Below are positions 32,120-43,790 of a DNA stretch of 64,000 nucleotides, piece by piece (position 1 is the first letter of the stretch; every line of letters begins with the position of its first letter). The position numbers and the translations under genes are program-made. A model generated the notes under the pieces. It did not search any database. It saw only the letters and a program-made list of their open reading frames with translations, and was not told the origin of the DNA. The stretch is from Didymella arachidicola (Eukaryota; Ascomycota; Dothideomycetes; Pleosporales; Didymellaceae). The stretch spans positions 2,046,001 through 2,110,000 of the forward strand of contig CM049986.1 of the NCBI GenBank assembly GCA_016630955.3, given 5' to 3'.

Positions 32120-34086
32120 AGTAAAACACACGCACACGCACTTGTTTAACGATACCCTGCGCGGAAAATGACCCTGTAACGACCCTGGATACCTCCAGCT
32201 TGTTGCTGGTCCTAAACGCCACTACGGCTCTTTCCTTCTTGACTTTTTGAATCATTTGTTTAGCATGGCGTTCACGGCGGTACCCAAATCGCACTGCTGT
32301 TTGCCTTGGCACTGAGCACTTTCTCTTCTTGGTCGGAAAAGATTTGCACCATATCGAGGCTTCTTGCATAACAGCACCGCAGCAAGCGCTCTGTACCACA
32401 TGTCTCGACATCGTACCAGGCAGCGAGGCTGATCCTAGCGATGGTTTCCTTTGTTCTCACTGCCCCATGATTTGTTGCAGCAGGGCAGGTGGCAGTGTCA
32501 CATCATCCGGTGCATATAGATACATCCAATAATAAACAAGTCTACACCAAAGTCATCCTACTCATCAATGATGCACGGTTCACACTGCTCAGACTGCTCG
32601 CTGCGAACTGTCGCTCCGACCTGCGTGGCGAGGCATACGAGCACGACAGCGAATCGTTGCTACGCCTCACCAGGGTCGCCAACGCATGTCGGCGACTCCT
32701 TAGCAAGGGACGGCACGAACTTTGAGTCGCCAGGTATTGATCGAGATCTCCCACTTTTCAGCTCGGCGGCATTGTTTACAGCGAAGTGGACTTGCGCAAA
32801 AACTCTGCTCAAATTCGAGATGCAGAGCGCGGGTCAGTTTATGTCACGGTGCGGAGCTTCATGGGGCGTCATGCACAGAGTCGGCCAGTGCACACCGGAA
32901 GTCCCACCCTGCAGCGTGCAGCACCCACAATACTTTTTCCTGCAGCCTTGCAGATTCGCCATATCGGTTCCAACCTCCTCGCTTCAAAGTCGATGACGGA
33001 GAAAGAATCTTTGACCACCCGTTCACAGATGAGCTACAGTAAGGATGGGATTAGTGCGCTCTGTCGGCTACGCAACATTGAGTATCGATGACGAGCGAAT
33101 GAAACCCCTCGCCATGGCGACGCGCCCGGACGCGTTTCGACGTGCGAGTTTGGCGTATCTGCGTAGCTTGGTTCTGGACGCTTGTTGGCTGAGAGACGAC
33201 AAGGGTGCATGACTTGGGAAAGCTAATAATTGGCCTTGATTGGGACTTGATACAAGACACGGGACGGTTTCCCCGTATCAAATGCTGAGGTAAGTAAGCT
33301 TTCGTGATAAGATCGGGATCCACTGCACGGCGAGGCTGGGTGGCACTGAGTGTGGCTTGCTGAGGGGGTCGTGCTGCTGCGGGTGTGCGTCAGTAGGAAC
33401 CATTACAACGTATGTGTTGTATCTCGGTACAATTCCTTTTCATGGCTGCCATCCATCTATTTGTGATCTCTTGGTGATCGTCAAACTCCCCACTTCATCG
33501 CTGTCGCTGTCTCTCAAGCTGGTGCACACGGCACGCCTCACTGCCGTCCTTGGTGTTCGGCGCATTCCAGCCGTACGCGCAAGCCAGCGACTCGCTTGCC
33601 CCGAAGCCAAGTCAGATCAGGGTTCTGCAAATTGCCCTTCCCGAAATAGCAACACTGCTTCCCGGAGAGGGCGATGTTCGAACAGGCAAGATCTCAGTCC
33701 CGTCTTACCCTTGTGGAAGCTGCACTTTGACCCGTTCCGTGCGGCGGGTACTGTGTTGCACTGGTGCCGCTTGTCAAACGTCAACCGGAGAATAGAGTGT
33801 CTGTTATACATGTGTCAAACGCTGTTGCCTGTATGCAGGGCAATGTTGAGCAGCCCAAGCTTCTACACCTTGTCTGCGATCAGGTGCTACGACATGGAGA
33901 CACATAGCATATATTTGCGCCGATTATCCGTGTAAAGAGCTCGCAGGGCTCGCGTGAGAACTATTACATGCAATCCCTATGCACTGCATATACTGGCTCA
34001 TAAAGAACGTGAGTCTGCTGGTGGCTCGAAGATCCAGAGCATTTCAGAGGCCGTCCTCTTGATCGTCGTCAATAAAAACTGTCTCT
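32120..34086. other. Long intergenic region (about 2 kb)
   Basis: This is the 3' flank of the Whi5-like gene and the 3' end of the convergent Zn2Cys6 gene. Apart from the candidate exon at 33574-33795, I see no convincing coding pattern and no tRNA-like structure. Confidence 0.4.
33574..33795 (+). CDS. Candidate exon of a small hypothetical protein
   Basis: The frame ending at TAG 33795 reads like real protein: ALPEIATLLPGEGDVRTGKI followed by a Cys-containing PSYPCGSC segment and three more Cys. It is preceded by a hydrophobic PSLVFGAFQPYAQA stretch that could be the end of a signal peptide. There is no ATG in this frame. A first exon would have to join near the TTCCAG at 33565-33570 or further upstream, and the frame may also splice out before the TAG. 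No family is assigned. It may equally be chance. Confidence 0.25.
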   Translation, partial: YAQASDSLAPKPSQIRVLQIALPEIATLLPGEGDVRTGKISVPSYPCGSCTLTRSVRRVLCCTGAACQTSTGE

Positions 34087-36952
34087 TCATTGATACCCGC
34101 CCGGAGGCCACTGCAGATCATTAAGATCAGTCGCCGAGAATTGGGGAAACGTGTAGGGTGGGATCACCACATTGCCCGTTCCTTGCTCTGCACCGCCAAA
34201 CATCTGATCAATCTCGTTCTGTGTTGACGTTAGTCTACGGTCTCGCCGTTCCATTATCGACCTGTGAGTCTTACCCAGTCTACGTCATTCAGAGCATCTA
34301 GTGGGCTGCTGCCTGAGCTCGTAGGCGCAGCGAAACCCAGATTTACACATGAGTTCTGGACGCTGCTCAGATCACTGCCCTGCAATGTCGTATGTGGTGG
34401 TGGCATGAGGTTTCCAGACGGAGCTGCCAGAGGGTAGTTCGATATAGGAAATGCTTCTGGGCCAATCGATGGTTGCAGGCCCGATGTGGAAGCTGGAAGC
34501 TGACCATCGAAGCTGCCCCAATCGGCGTTAGGCATGGCACCCGGGAAGTGAGCTTGACGGCTTTGCGAGTGGGGCAGTGTCGGTGGCTGATGGGTCTGTT
34601 GTGGTGGTCGTGACATTTCCACAATTGCTGGGACATCATGCCCTGGCGTTTGTTGGCTGGTTTCTGCAAGTCGCAAGCTGTCGCCACCTTCTCTTTCCTC
34701 TGCTGCCTGTTGCTGCTGCTGGAACCCAGGCGCAAACGTTCGTGGTCCAGCTTGTGGCATGTCTTTTGGAACTCTCCATCTCTTCACACTTTGATAGATC
34801 TGCATCTTGTTCATGAGTTCTTCCAGAACCGCTCTGGTCTTTTCCATATTGGTCATGCCTGGACCTAAGTCAAACACAAAGTCTAGTACACGCCAGGCTC
34901 TCTGCTCCAAAGCCGGTGTGTAGGACGATGCGTACATCTCGTTGAGTATCAACAACGCAGTGTGATATTGGTGCAACGCTCCGACGTACCACGCCCACGT
35001 AGATAGCAATGGTTGTTGCTCAATATTTTGACTATGTTCGAGGGTCATGATGGCCGCGCTGAGGATGATCTGACGTAGTCGTTCCGGCATCTTGTGTCTA
35101 TCAGAACTCATATACTTCTGCAGTACGTGAATATACAGCCTGTCGGACAGAATACCATATATCTGGGACGCCAACGCATGAAGCGGCGCTGTCTTGCTCA
35201 GCATGGGGACGTATGTCGTCTCCATTGCGGCCTTGAATGATTGGACTCGTGCCAAGAGAGTGTTGATGGTCACAGCCCTTTCTCCCTCTTTCCGCTTTCT
35301 CTCCAGCTTGAGCCGCTCGAGCCAAAGAGAGCGGTGCATGCTGTAGCACTCGAATCGCATACGCGTGATCGTCATGTCAGTGAAGTAGGGCCGGTCGTTC
35401 TCAGTGTTTATGCTGCTGTCACCATGCTCTGCTCGGTCGAGGTCTATGTCGTCGATGTTGAGAGGGAGCCGGGTATCGTAGTCGTCGGGCCTGATTTGAG
35501 GGCGTGGCCCAGTTGCCTCACTTGTGCGCAGGTCGAGAAAGCAGATCTGATGCCAGATGAGTCGACGAACCTGGCACTCGACTGGCGATGTACTGTACAC
35601 CGAGGGATCTTTGTGGAGCCCCATGCATTCGGCCAGGCGTATGCAGGTGCCAGTGAGGGCGGAGTGAGCGCGCGATACCTCAGCCCGGCAAAGGGGAATC
35701 TATTGAACGTCAGTCAGCATGGTATTGGGCTGGTATCGAAGCCTCTGTATTATGAGAGGCTGAGTAGCCCGTGTCCCCGTTTTAAATACGATATGAGCTG
35801 AAAGGCCTAGACTTACCAGATACATGACAAACGCCTGCAAGGTCTCAAGTTTTGCAGTTCGGAGTAGATTGGCTCTGGACAAAGCTGCCTCGGTCGCCTC
35901 TCTGAAGTTGTCTACAAGTCCTTGCTTGTCAACGCCAAACTCCGCCATGACCTTCTCGTTGGACATGGAAATGACAGAGCTTAGCAATGCAGCAAACACG
36001 ACCGCTTGGAAAGAGTTGCGTGGCTCGATACCAGACGCTACACTCTTCCAGAATTTATCGTAGTGTCGCTCAAAAGAGGGCCTGTGAACAGTCTTCGCGA
36101 TCACATGCACTGCCTGCCAGTAATGCGCGATCAGTCTATCAACCAGAACCTTGGCAGGAAGGTAATTCATGAGAGTGGTCTTCCTAACACCTGGTGTGAA
36201 GAAGAAGCTCGAGGAGGGGGCGACGTATTCATTGGATGGCATCATCCAATCGACGGCGCTGGTCAAGGAAGGGTCTGGGTCCTGATGTTCCCTTTTGGGC
36301 AGCTCTCTCAGTGATTGACCGAGCTGGCGACAACATGTTAGCTCGGTTCATTCACCACTGCGCGACTACTTACTTCGTCAGAGAACTTAGGTCTTACTAA
36401 GCCACCGATCCTCTCGGTGATTCTCACTTTGCCCAGCGCTATGCCGAGATCTACAATATCGTCGTCGCCTTCTTCATCCTCATAGTATGCAGCATCTTCT
36501 CGGGCGAAGAGCGACGTTTCTAGATGTTTGGTGTCTTCATCTTCATCCTCGCTGTATGCTTCATGCCTCAAGGAGTCAGACACACTAGGCGAAGTTGACG
36601 ACCTATTCTGAGCTTGCTTCCGTCGCACTATGTCTTCCTCCAGGCTCTTCTCCAAGATGCCCATCTTCTCCTTGACCTCTGCCAGCCGGGCTTGCGCGGC
36701 GGCATCGAAACTTGGAGAGATGAAGTGACATTGTCGGTTGGCCTTAATGCATCCGTTACATGGATTCCCACGGTCACACTTCAATTTCCGGCGTCGGCAT
36801 TCGAGGCAAGAGCTGATGATTCGATTGCGACGGCGAACATGAGGCTGTGCAGTCTGCGCCCTTCGTTCACCCACACCTCCGATTGCATCCGGCAAAGTGG
36901 TCGGGATCTGACCCTCCGACCTCGACCGGTTCAAGCTTGTTGAATCAGTCAT
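34087..36952 (-). CDS. Zn2Cys6 fungal transcription factor with fungal-trans domain
   Basis: Four exons (36952-36374, 36323-35817, 35699-34275, 34218-34087) give 880 residues. The binuclear zinc cluster is at about residues 49-76: CLECRRRKLKCDRGNPCNGC followed by IKANRQC. A coiled-coil linker (EVKEKMGILEKSLEEDIVRR) and an acidic stretch follow. The fungal-specific regulatory domain has the typical AHSALTGTCIRLAECMGLHK block and RRLIWHQICFLDL. The C-terminal 200 residues are Gln/Pro/Ser-rich, a possible activation region. Introns have GTAAGT or GTAAGA donors. The last exon (44 codons) is supported by GACTAAC and CACAG and ends FSATDLNDLQWPPGGYQ. The target pathway is not evident from its neighbours. 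Confidence 0.92.
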
Positions 36953-38236
36953 CGCTGGGTTTGAGTCGTGCCGCAGCCTTGTGCATGCAGGTTAGGGGTA
37001 TGGGATCGGCCGAGGCTGCCCTTACGGACGTAGGCGTTGTGGCGCGTGAACAGGACCTTGTCTGTGGGTCAGTTCCGCGCAACGCAAGGGACTATACATA
37101 CTCACTTCGAGCCGCTATTCGAGGTCTAATCCGTTACCTTCAGCGCGTTCGACACCTAACACGCCAACGAGGCAATTGCGCAGCAGCTAGTGGCCTTGGG
37201 GAGCGAGATCAACAAGACGGCGTCCCGGCCCAATCCTATCTGGCAGACCTTGGTTGGTACGGTCAGGGTAGCCTCCACTGCTCTCCGAACGTTTGTTTGT
37301 ATGATTACACGCGCGTGGTTTGTGAGGACACTGTGTTGCTTGACCCCGCCCTTGATGATGTTTTGAAGAGATGGAAACCCGTCACTTTGATGGAACACAG
37401 AGCTCCGCTTGGGGAGCGACGGTTGCAACAAGTGTCAAGACGGCCTGTGCGGTATCTGCTGTCTTTAGCCGACAAGCGCTCTCTTACTGTTCCGCAGTGC
37501 TGCTGTTGATGTTGAGAGGTAGATGCATGCTTGTTGTCATCGCCGCCCAGTAAAGAGTAGCGAAAGGCGTCCCATGGCAGGGTCTCTACACCACAATGCT
37601 CTCCTCGCCCTCAATGCACGAGCTGCTGTCTCCAACAGTGTTGCTAATTACCTGCCGCGTCGCGGATGGAACTTGCGGTCGCATTGAGTGCCTAGGAGAT
37701 GCAGCACATGGCAAAGCTCTACTTGCTGTTTCGATATGCTAAGGTTGCACAACCAAGCCGTGAGCAATCGAGGCTTCTAGTTACAAACAACATGTTGCGC
37801 GTAATGACATCTATATGAGACGGGCGCAACAGCCCTGCATCCATGAGGACCGCCAACCATGCATCGAATGCCATGTGCCTTCCTGCACGTGAGTTGCTCT
37901 CTGTGTGGAGCTCCCTACACCACATCGACGATTCAGTATATGGCGCACCATTTGTGGCCTTCGAATCGCTGTACAAATGCAGACGGGTCTTGCAATTATG
38001 ATGCCTTGTAACCTGATTCTATTGGGCTGAGCTAAAATGGCGATCTGGATGGCAGAAAGCTCCGAGGCAGCAGGCGCGACGCGTTGCGCGAACGAAACGC
38101 GCCCCACACTTCACCGCTCTGCCTGGCTTCCATCGACACAATCTTACCATCCATCTAGTAGAAGACACCGCGAAAGACCGCCTCACACTATTAGCACTGC
38201 CTCCCCACCACACATCGAAAAGTCTCAGCTTTCAGA
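36953..38236. other. Divergent promoter region between the Zn2Cys6 factor and ASF1
   Basis: No gene is supported in this 1.28 kb. Frames such as 36847-37509 (plus) overlap the first exon of the transcription factor and look like shadows. The ASF1-proximal part carries an ACGCGT box, listed separately. Confidence 0.5.
38079..38084. promoter_or_regulatory. MluI cell-cycle box (ACGCGT) upstream of ASF1
   Basis: An exact ACGCGT lies 153 bp before the ASF1 start, inside a CG-dense stretch that continues with GCGCGAACGAAACGCG. MBF-type factors bind ACGCGT and drive G1/S genes in yeasts (established knowledge). Function here is inferred. Confidence 0.45.
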
Positions 38237-39231
38237 ATGTCTGTCGTCTCGCTTCTCGGCGTCGAGGTCAAGAACAACCCCGCGCCGTTCGACGCGCCGT
38301 ACGAGTTCGAGATTACCTTCGAGTGCCTTGAGCAGCTACAGAAAGGTGAGTACGGACGATGCTGTCCACTCAACCTCAACTAATTCCTGCATAGATCTCG
38401 AGTGGAAACTGACCTACGTTGGCTCTGCTACATCGTGAGTGCCGCTCGACTGCGAAACCTGGCCAGCCAGTAATTGACGCGAATTAGCAACGAATATGAC
38501 CAAGAGCTCGACTCCGTCCTTGTCGGACCCCTCCCTGTGGGTGTGAACAAGTTCCTCTTCCGCGCCGACCCTCCAGATCTGTCCCGCATCCCGAACAGCG
38601 AGATCATTGGCGTCACAGTCATCCTGCTCAGCTGCAGCTATGAAGATCGCGAATTTGTACGTGTTGGCTACTACGTCAACAACGAGTACGTTGATGAGGC
38701 GCTGTCTCTCGAGCCGCCCGCAAAGCCTGTCATCGAGAAGGTCCAGAGGCAGATCTTGGCAGAGAAGCCGCGTGTCACACGTTTTGCTATCAAGTGGTTT
38801 GTGCCCCCTCTTATTTCTTGTTCTTGCGCATGTCTAATTAGTATAGGGATTCCGAGGAGTCTGCCCCACCCGAGTTCCCTCCTGAGCAGCCCGAGGCTGA
38901 CCTGAACGCCGACGGCGACCAATACGGAATCGAAGAGGAAGAGGAAGAAGAGGAAGAGACCGAGGGCGCGGCTGTAGATGGAGAAGACGCCGCAATGGCT
39001 GGCGGCGAGGAGACCGCAGGTCCTGTCGCGGAAGACGAGGATGGCGACTCTGATGGCAGCGAGGATATTGACATCGAGGACTCTGAAGGCGAGGATGAGG
39101 ATGAGGAGGAGGGTGGTGACGACGACATGGAGATGGATGACGGCGAACAGCATGCTGCGAACGGCGACAATCAAGCCCAGCAGCAGCCTGGGAACGTTCA
39201 ACAGCACAACGCCGACGTGATGGTTCACTAG
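38237..39231 (+). CDS. ASF1: Histone H3-H4 chaperone Asf1
   Basis: Asf1 hands newly made or evicted H3-H4 dimers to CAF-1, HIRA and Rtt109 during replication and transcription, in the nucleus. Four exons (38237-38345, 38395-38434, 38488-38796, 38847-39231) give 280 residues. The N-terminal 155 residues are the conserved immunoglobulin-like core: [39 protein letters not shown], and VGYYVNNEY with the following beta strand, ending [10 protein letters not shown]. The remaining 125 residues are a very acidic Glu/Asp-rich tail, as in other fungal Asf1. All three introns fall inside the core and keep the frame. Confidence 0.97.
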
Positions 39232-40483
39232 GAGCGCACGTTGCCGAGTCGTGCGCTGACTGTGTAGAGGATTGGGTTTTGGGTCTGCTGTTGAATTCAC
39301 GAGCGCGCATTGCATAGACGAAATATGATCCGGAATATACCCCTACTGGTGATGGGGCGTTTGGCTACAGCTATCGAGTGCCTTGTAATTTTATGTCACA
39401 TGCAGAAACGTCCGAACATACGTCTTAGAGATCCAGAGAAAGGAAGTCTGCTGAAGTATCTTTAGCGTACAGACGAACCCTGTGAGAGCTATATGATTCC
39501 TCCTGCTGCGCCCGATTTCCCTGTGGCAAGGGAGCTCATGTGCTGATGTATTTGTATCATGTCTAGAGCATCAGCACACTTCAAGAATCTTGCTGCAATG
39601 TCGACACGGCCCATCTGCTCAAGTTCGAGCATATGGTCATGCAACAAGAGGGCTTGGATTCCTCTCTATGGGATCTCTCGCCTTGCTGCGACTACTCGAT
39701 TGGGTATGCTGAGGCCCAATCCAGGCTACACAACATACCACCACACACCCTGTGCCTGATAGGTCATCATTATGCGACTGTTCCACAGTGAGCCGAGTAC
39801 GGTGGCTTCAAATGGAAGTCGATCCACAGCCTCGATGGCGCAGCAGCAGCGCCTATGACCGACGCGCGCCAACAAGCAGCTCGAACGCATATAGGCAAGG
39901 CGAGCTCAGCACGCCCCCGGTTCGATGATATCGAACACTCCACCCGTTTGCATGTCTTCCAGAAGCCAGTTTCTAAAAAGTTGATTGGACGTCGACGTCA
40001 ACAGCCTCCACTTCTCCAGATTTGACATCCTGGCGCAACCGAATCACTCCAGCACCTGTTTCAGTGACGGCCTTCGCCAGTGTTTTGAGGCACTCCCTTC
40101 AGGCTCCCGTTCTTACACCGCCCCTCCCACGTGTACCGCCGTTTCCGTAGCCCTCAAGTAGCCTACGGTCCACTCAAACAACGCCCATCTTGCGCATCCT
40201 TCACCTGCGGGCACACCCGTACCTACTTACAGGATAGGCACATCACGACGCGGTCCAGAAGCGTGGTCACTGCGAGAAGTCAAGGGTCAGGTACCCCGCC
40301 GCTAGGTGAGTACGATCGTCTCGTGCTCCGCGCGTCATAAGGTCTCATCTACCTTCATGTGCGCCTTGTTAACAGAGAGTCGTCAGCTTGAAAGGAGGCT
40401 ACGACTAGGACTTGCCCTCCTGGACACGGGCTGACACTTGCTTTTATAAGACCCTGAGTTGGCGACCGAAAACAGCGAAAGCA
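39232..40483. other. Intergenic region upstream of the chitin synthase activator gene
   Basis: This 1.25 kb holds the ASF1 3' end and a long leader/promoter for the activator gene. Small frames (39559-39759, 40131-40340) have no family resemblance. No RNA gene is seen. Confidence 0.5.
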
Positions 40484-43226
40484 ATGAGCTACCACCACCA
40501 ACCCGGCCAGCCTCAGCTAGGGGCGACGTTCGTCCCCGGTGGATTCGATGACTATTATATGCCGGCTCCTTCGCCTGAAGTCATTTCGCCAGCGCCTCAA
40601 CGGTTCGTCTGACCCCTACAAGCTGCGCCTTGAAATTGCGCCTGCTGACGTAGCCCTGCTGGGTTAGGATAATGCCCGAGGTGCCAGAGAACATGCAAGA
40701 AAACTTACAGTACATGGAACTCGAGGCCAACGGGCCCCGCAGCGCAAATACAATGGCCTCGCCAGGGCAAGACTACAATCAGTCCCAGGGAAACTTCCCC
40801 CCGCGACAGTCTAGCTTTCAAGACGGTGGTGCACAGAGCATTGGCGAGCAATGGCCGGCACGACAAGCCAGCATCTCTGCCGCCTTTCGAGGGCCGCCCC
40901 AGGTGCAGCCCCAGAACGACTTCGTGCAGCCATCCCACGACTACAACCAGTTTGCGCAAATCGGCGATGCACCCAACTTCTCGCCGTTCCCTAAGCTTCC
41001 GAACCGCCCGCCGAACGTGCCGCCGGCCGATGATGAGAAGGAAGCAGTCCTCGAGAATGCGCGCCTTCCCGTCCTCAACTCGAACGACCCTGAGATGCAG
41101 CTGGCATGGGCGCAAGATGCATTGAGCTACGTAGACGCTGCGCAGCTGCACGAGCTGCGGATTGCTGAGACACAAGGAGCTAGGCCTTCGACACCACAGA
41201 TCGAGCACCAGTTGCGCATGGATGCAATGAACGTGGTGCAGTTCCTGGCCGACCAGCACCACCCCAAGGCTGCTTTCATGCGAGGCATGTGGCTCGAGTT
41301 TGGCAAGTTCGGGTTGCGTGCGGACAAGAAAGAGGCTTTCAGGTGCTACTCTCGTGCAGCTGCGAAGGGCTATGCAAGAGCCGAGTATCGCATGGGAATG
41401 CAATTTGAGCAGTCGAACGACCCCATTCGCGCTCTGCAGCATTATAAGGCTGGCGCGGAGCAAGGCGACTCTGCATCCAACTATCGTCTGGGCATGATGA
41501 CCTTGCTCGGACAGCATGGGCAACAGCAGGACTTTGCCAGAGGCGTCGAGTTGATCAGGACTGCTGCTGCTTCTGCAGATGAGAATGCACCACAGGGTGC
41601 GTACGTTCTCGGCATGCTGCAATCTCGCGAACTTCCTCAGATTCAAGTCCCGGACGCGTTTTTGCCCTATGACGAAAAGGCAGCAAGACAGAATATCGAG
41701 AAAGCAGCGTATCTTGGATTTGCTAAGGCGCAGCTCAAGATGGGCTCCGCTTACGAGCTGTGCAGTTTAGGCTGCGAGTTCAACCCTACGCTGTCATTGC
41801 ATTACAACGCACTAGCTTCCCGTCAAGGCGAGCCAGAGGCTGACATGGCTATAAGCAAGTGGTTCCTCTGCGGTCACGAAGGCGAATTTTCGAAGAACGA
41901 GGAGCTTGCTTACGTCTATGCTCAGCGTGCAGCAGCGACCGGGCTGGCCACCGCCGAATTCGCCATGGGTTACTTCAATGAGATCGGCATGCATGTGCCT
42001 GTGGATTTACAGAAAGCCATGGAATGGTACGAGAAGGCAGAACGAAATGGCAACAAGGACGCAATCCAACGTATAGAGAGTCTATCGATCTCACGTACGC
42101 TCTCCAAGAAGGACCACGAGAACGTCGCGATCAATCGGATCAAGTCGCAGCATGGTTCGATGCGCGGGAAACGCCCAGCCCGACTGCAGAAACCTGCCGG
42201 GCCTGCCTTGCCCTCGATCAATGACCAGAGCCCTTCAGACTACGGTAACAGGGGCGACTCAACCACTCCGTATCCTATGGCTGACGGGCCACCCGTCATC
42301 AATGGTCACCCACCTCGCTCTTCAACAGCTGCGCCCTATCCCATGGACAATGGCCCACCGCGGATCGGATCAGCACGCCCAATAGCTGGCGGCTTTGCAC
42401 CAGAGGTTCGCGCTGCTAGTGCTCGTCCTCCCTCCTCCGGCAACGCGTTCAACATCAATCCTAACATCTACCCTGCCAATGACGGGTATGGGCGTGGCCG
42501 ACCGCCACTCGGCCCCGAAACCCAAAGTCTTCCAATACGTCCGCATTCTAGCGTGAACGAGACTGGTCCCGGCGGCCGAGGCATGCGTCCTGTTCCAGGT
42601 GGTCGCGGTGGCCAGCCCGCCGCGGGCCCTGGAGGCTACAGACAACCTGGTGGCCCAAGTGCGCAACGTCCCGAGATAGATCGTGCTCAGACTGCCCAGC
42701 CTGTCGATGTCGGTTACAGCGCACCACCAGACGCACGCAACAGACTTCAGAAGCCCGGGCAGGGCATGAAGAAGACATCCACGCTTCCAGATATTGGATA
42801 TGTTGCCCCGTTGGAGCCTCGACAGCATACACGACCTTCTACCGTACAGCATGGTCAAGAGAGCAGGACAAACTCGATGCGTCCGGATAGACCCTCCGCC
42901 GGCACACCTGGGCAAGGGTCGCGTCCTTCGTCGAGACCTGGCTCAGCTGGCCGACCGGGTCCACAGGACCCTATACCCAAGCCGCAAAGGGCACCCACTC
43001 AGCAGCAAAGACCACCTCCACAAGCTGCCCCTGCATCTGCCCCTCCTCCAGCTAGCAAGCCCGCCGCGCCCGCGGCCAAGCCAGCTGTATCCTCGCCACC
43101 TGGCAAGGGGCCGAAAACGTTCGACGAGATGGGTATTGGCGCGGCTCCACAGGACAAGGATTGCGTAAGTTATCTGTCTGTGTCGATCACCTTACACGCG
43201 CTGACAATGAACAGGTTGTCATGTAA
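40484..43226 (+). CDS. Chitin synthase activator of the Skt5/Chs4 type (Sel1-repeat protein, prenylated)
   Basis: This protein activates and localises class IV chitin synthase (Chs3) at septa and growth sites. Three exons (40484-40602, 40668-43164, 43215-43226) give 875 residues. The N-terminus is Gln/Pro-rich. Residues about 180-520 are Sel1-like repeats (ASNYRLGMMTLLGQHG, AEFAMGYFNEIGMHVPVDLQ, KAMEWYEKAERNGNKDA). A long Pro/Gly/Arg-rich disordered region follows. The final 12-nt exon adds Val-Val-Met and the stop, so the protein ends Cys-Val-Val-Met, a CaaX farnesylation box. If this intron is ignored, the frame reads on for about 50 unrelated residues. The C-terminal KTFDEMGIGA block before the box is typical of the family. 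Confidence 0.93.
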
Positions 43227-43790
43227 AGTCACGAAGCCATTTGAGTTCAACTTGCATAGCGGGCCCTTCTGTAGAACATTTCGCATACTTTTCACCTATC
43301 TAGGCCTTATCTAAGCCAAGTCCTACCTTTATTGATTCTATACCCAGAGGCCGGAGCCTAATGTCAGACTACATATGCATTGAATAGATGGGAAATTGAG
43401 ACGATGGTTTTATCGAGATGTTGTTGTTCCCGAGGTCGGCGTAGGGTCTCGCGTTCGCTTTCCATCACGTGAAAACGCGCCAAAGCTAATTGTCCGACTA
43501 TGCCTGCCGTATGGTCGCACCCAGCTCTCACATCATAAATCGTTAGGTAGCCCTCTGAGATGAGTGAAAGAGTAATGAAGATTCTCCTTTTGCCATACCA
43601 CACCTTGCACATCAGCTTAGGTAGGGCCGTAAAATGCAAGCGTCGATTATTCCTCCCCCAACGCTAGCGTAAATTTAGTGGGGCGCCATCAACGCGTCTG
43701 GTCTGCTGCACCCGCACTTCTCCACGACCATTTGCAGGACTCTCGCGACGTCACTGCTAACCCCTGGTGCTTCGCAACATAGTTGCGGTC
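43227..43790. other. Intergenic region between the chitin synthase activator and SMC6
   Basis: This is the promoter of SMC6 and the 3' end of the activator gene. Apart from the ACGCGT box listed separately, nothing distinctive is seen. The minus-strand frame 43364-43639 is not protein-like. Confidence 0.5.
43692..43697. promoter_or_regulatory. MluI cell-cycle box (ACGCGT) upstream of SMC6
   Basis: An exact ACGCGT lies 94 bp before the SMC6 start codon. See the matching sites before ASF1 and RMI1. Function is inferred from the known MBF consensus. Confidence 0.45.

Noticed and set aside
33357..33935. 192-residue plus-strand frame
   Set aside because: It begins without ATG and its composition looks random; the protein-like text in this interval is in a different frame.
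38930..39160. Purine-rich GAGGAA/GATGAG repeats
   Set aside because: They encode the acidic tail of Asf1, not an independent microsatellite.
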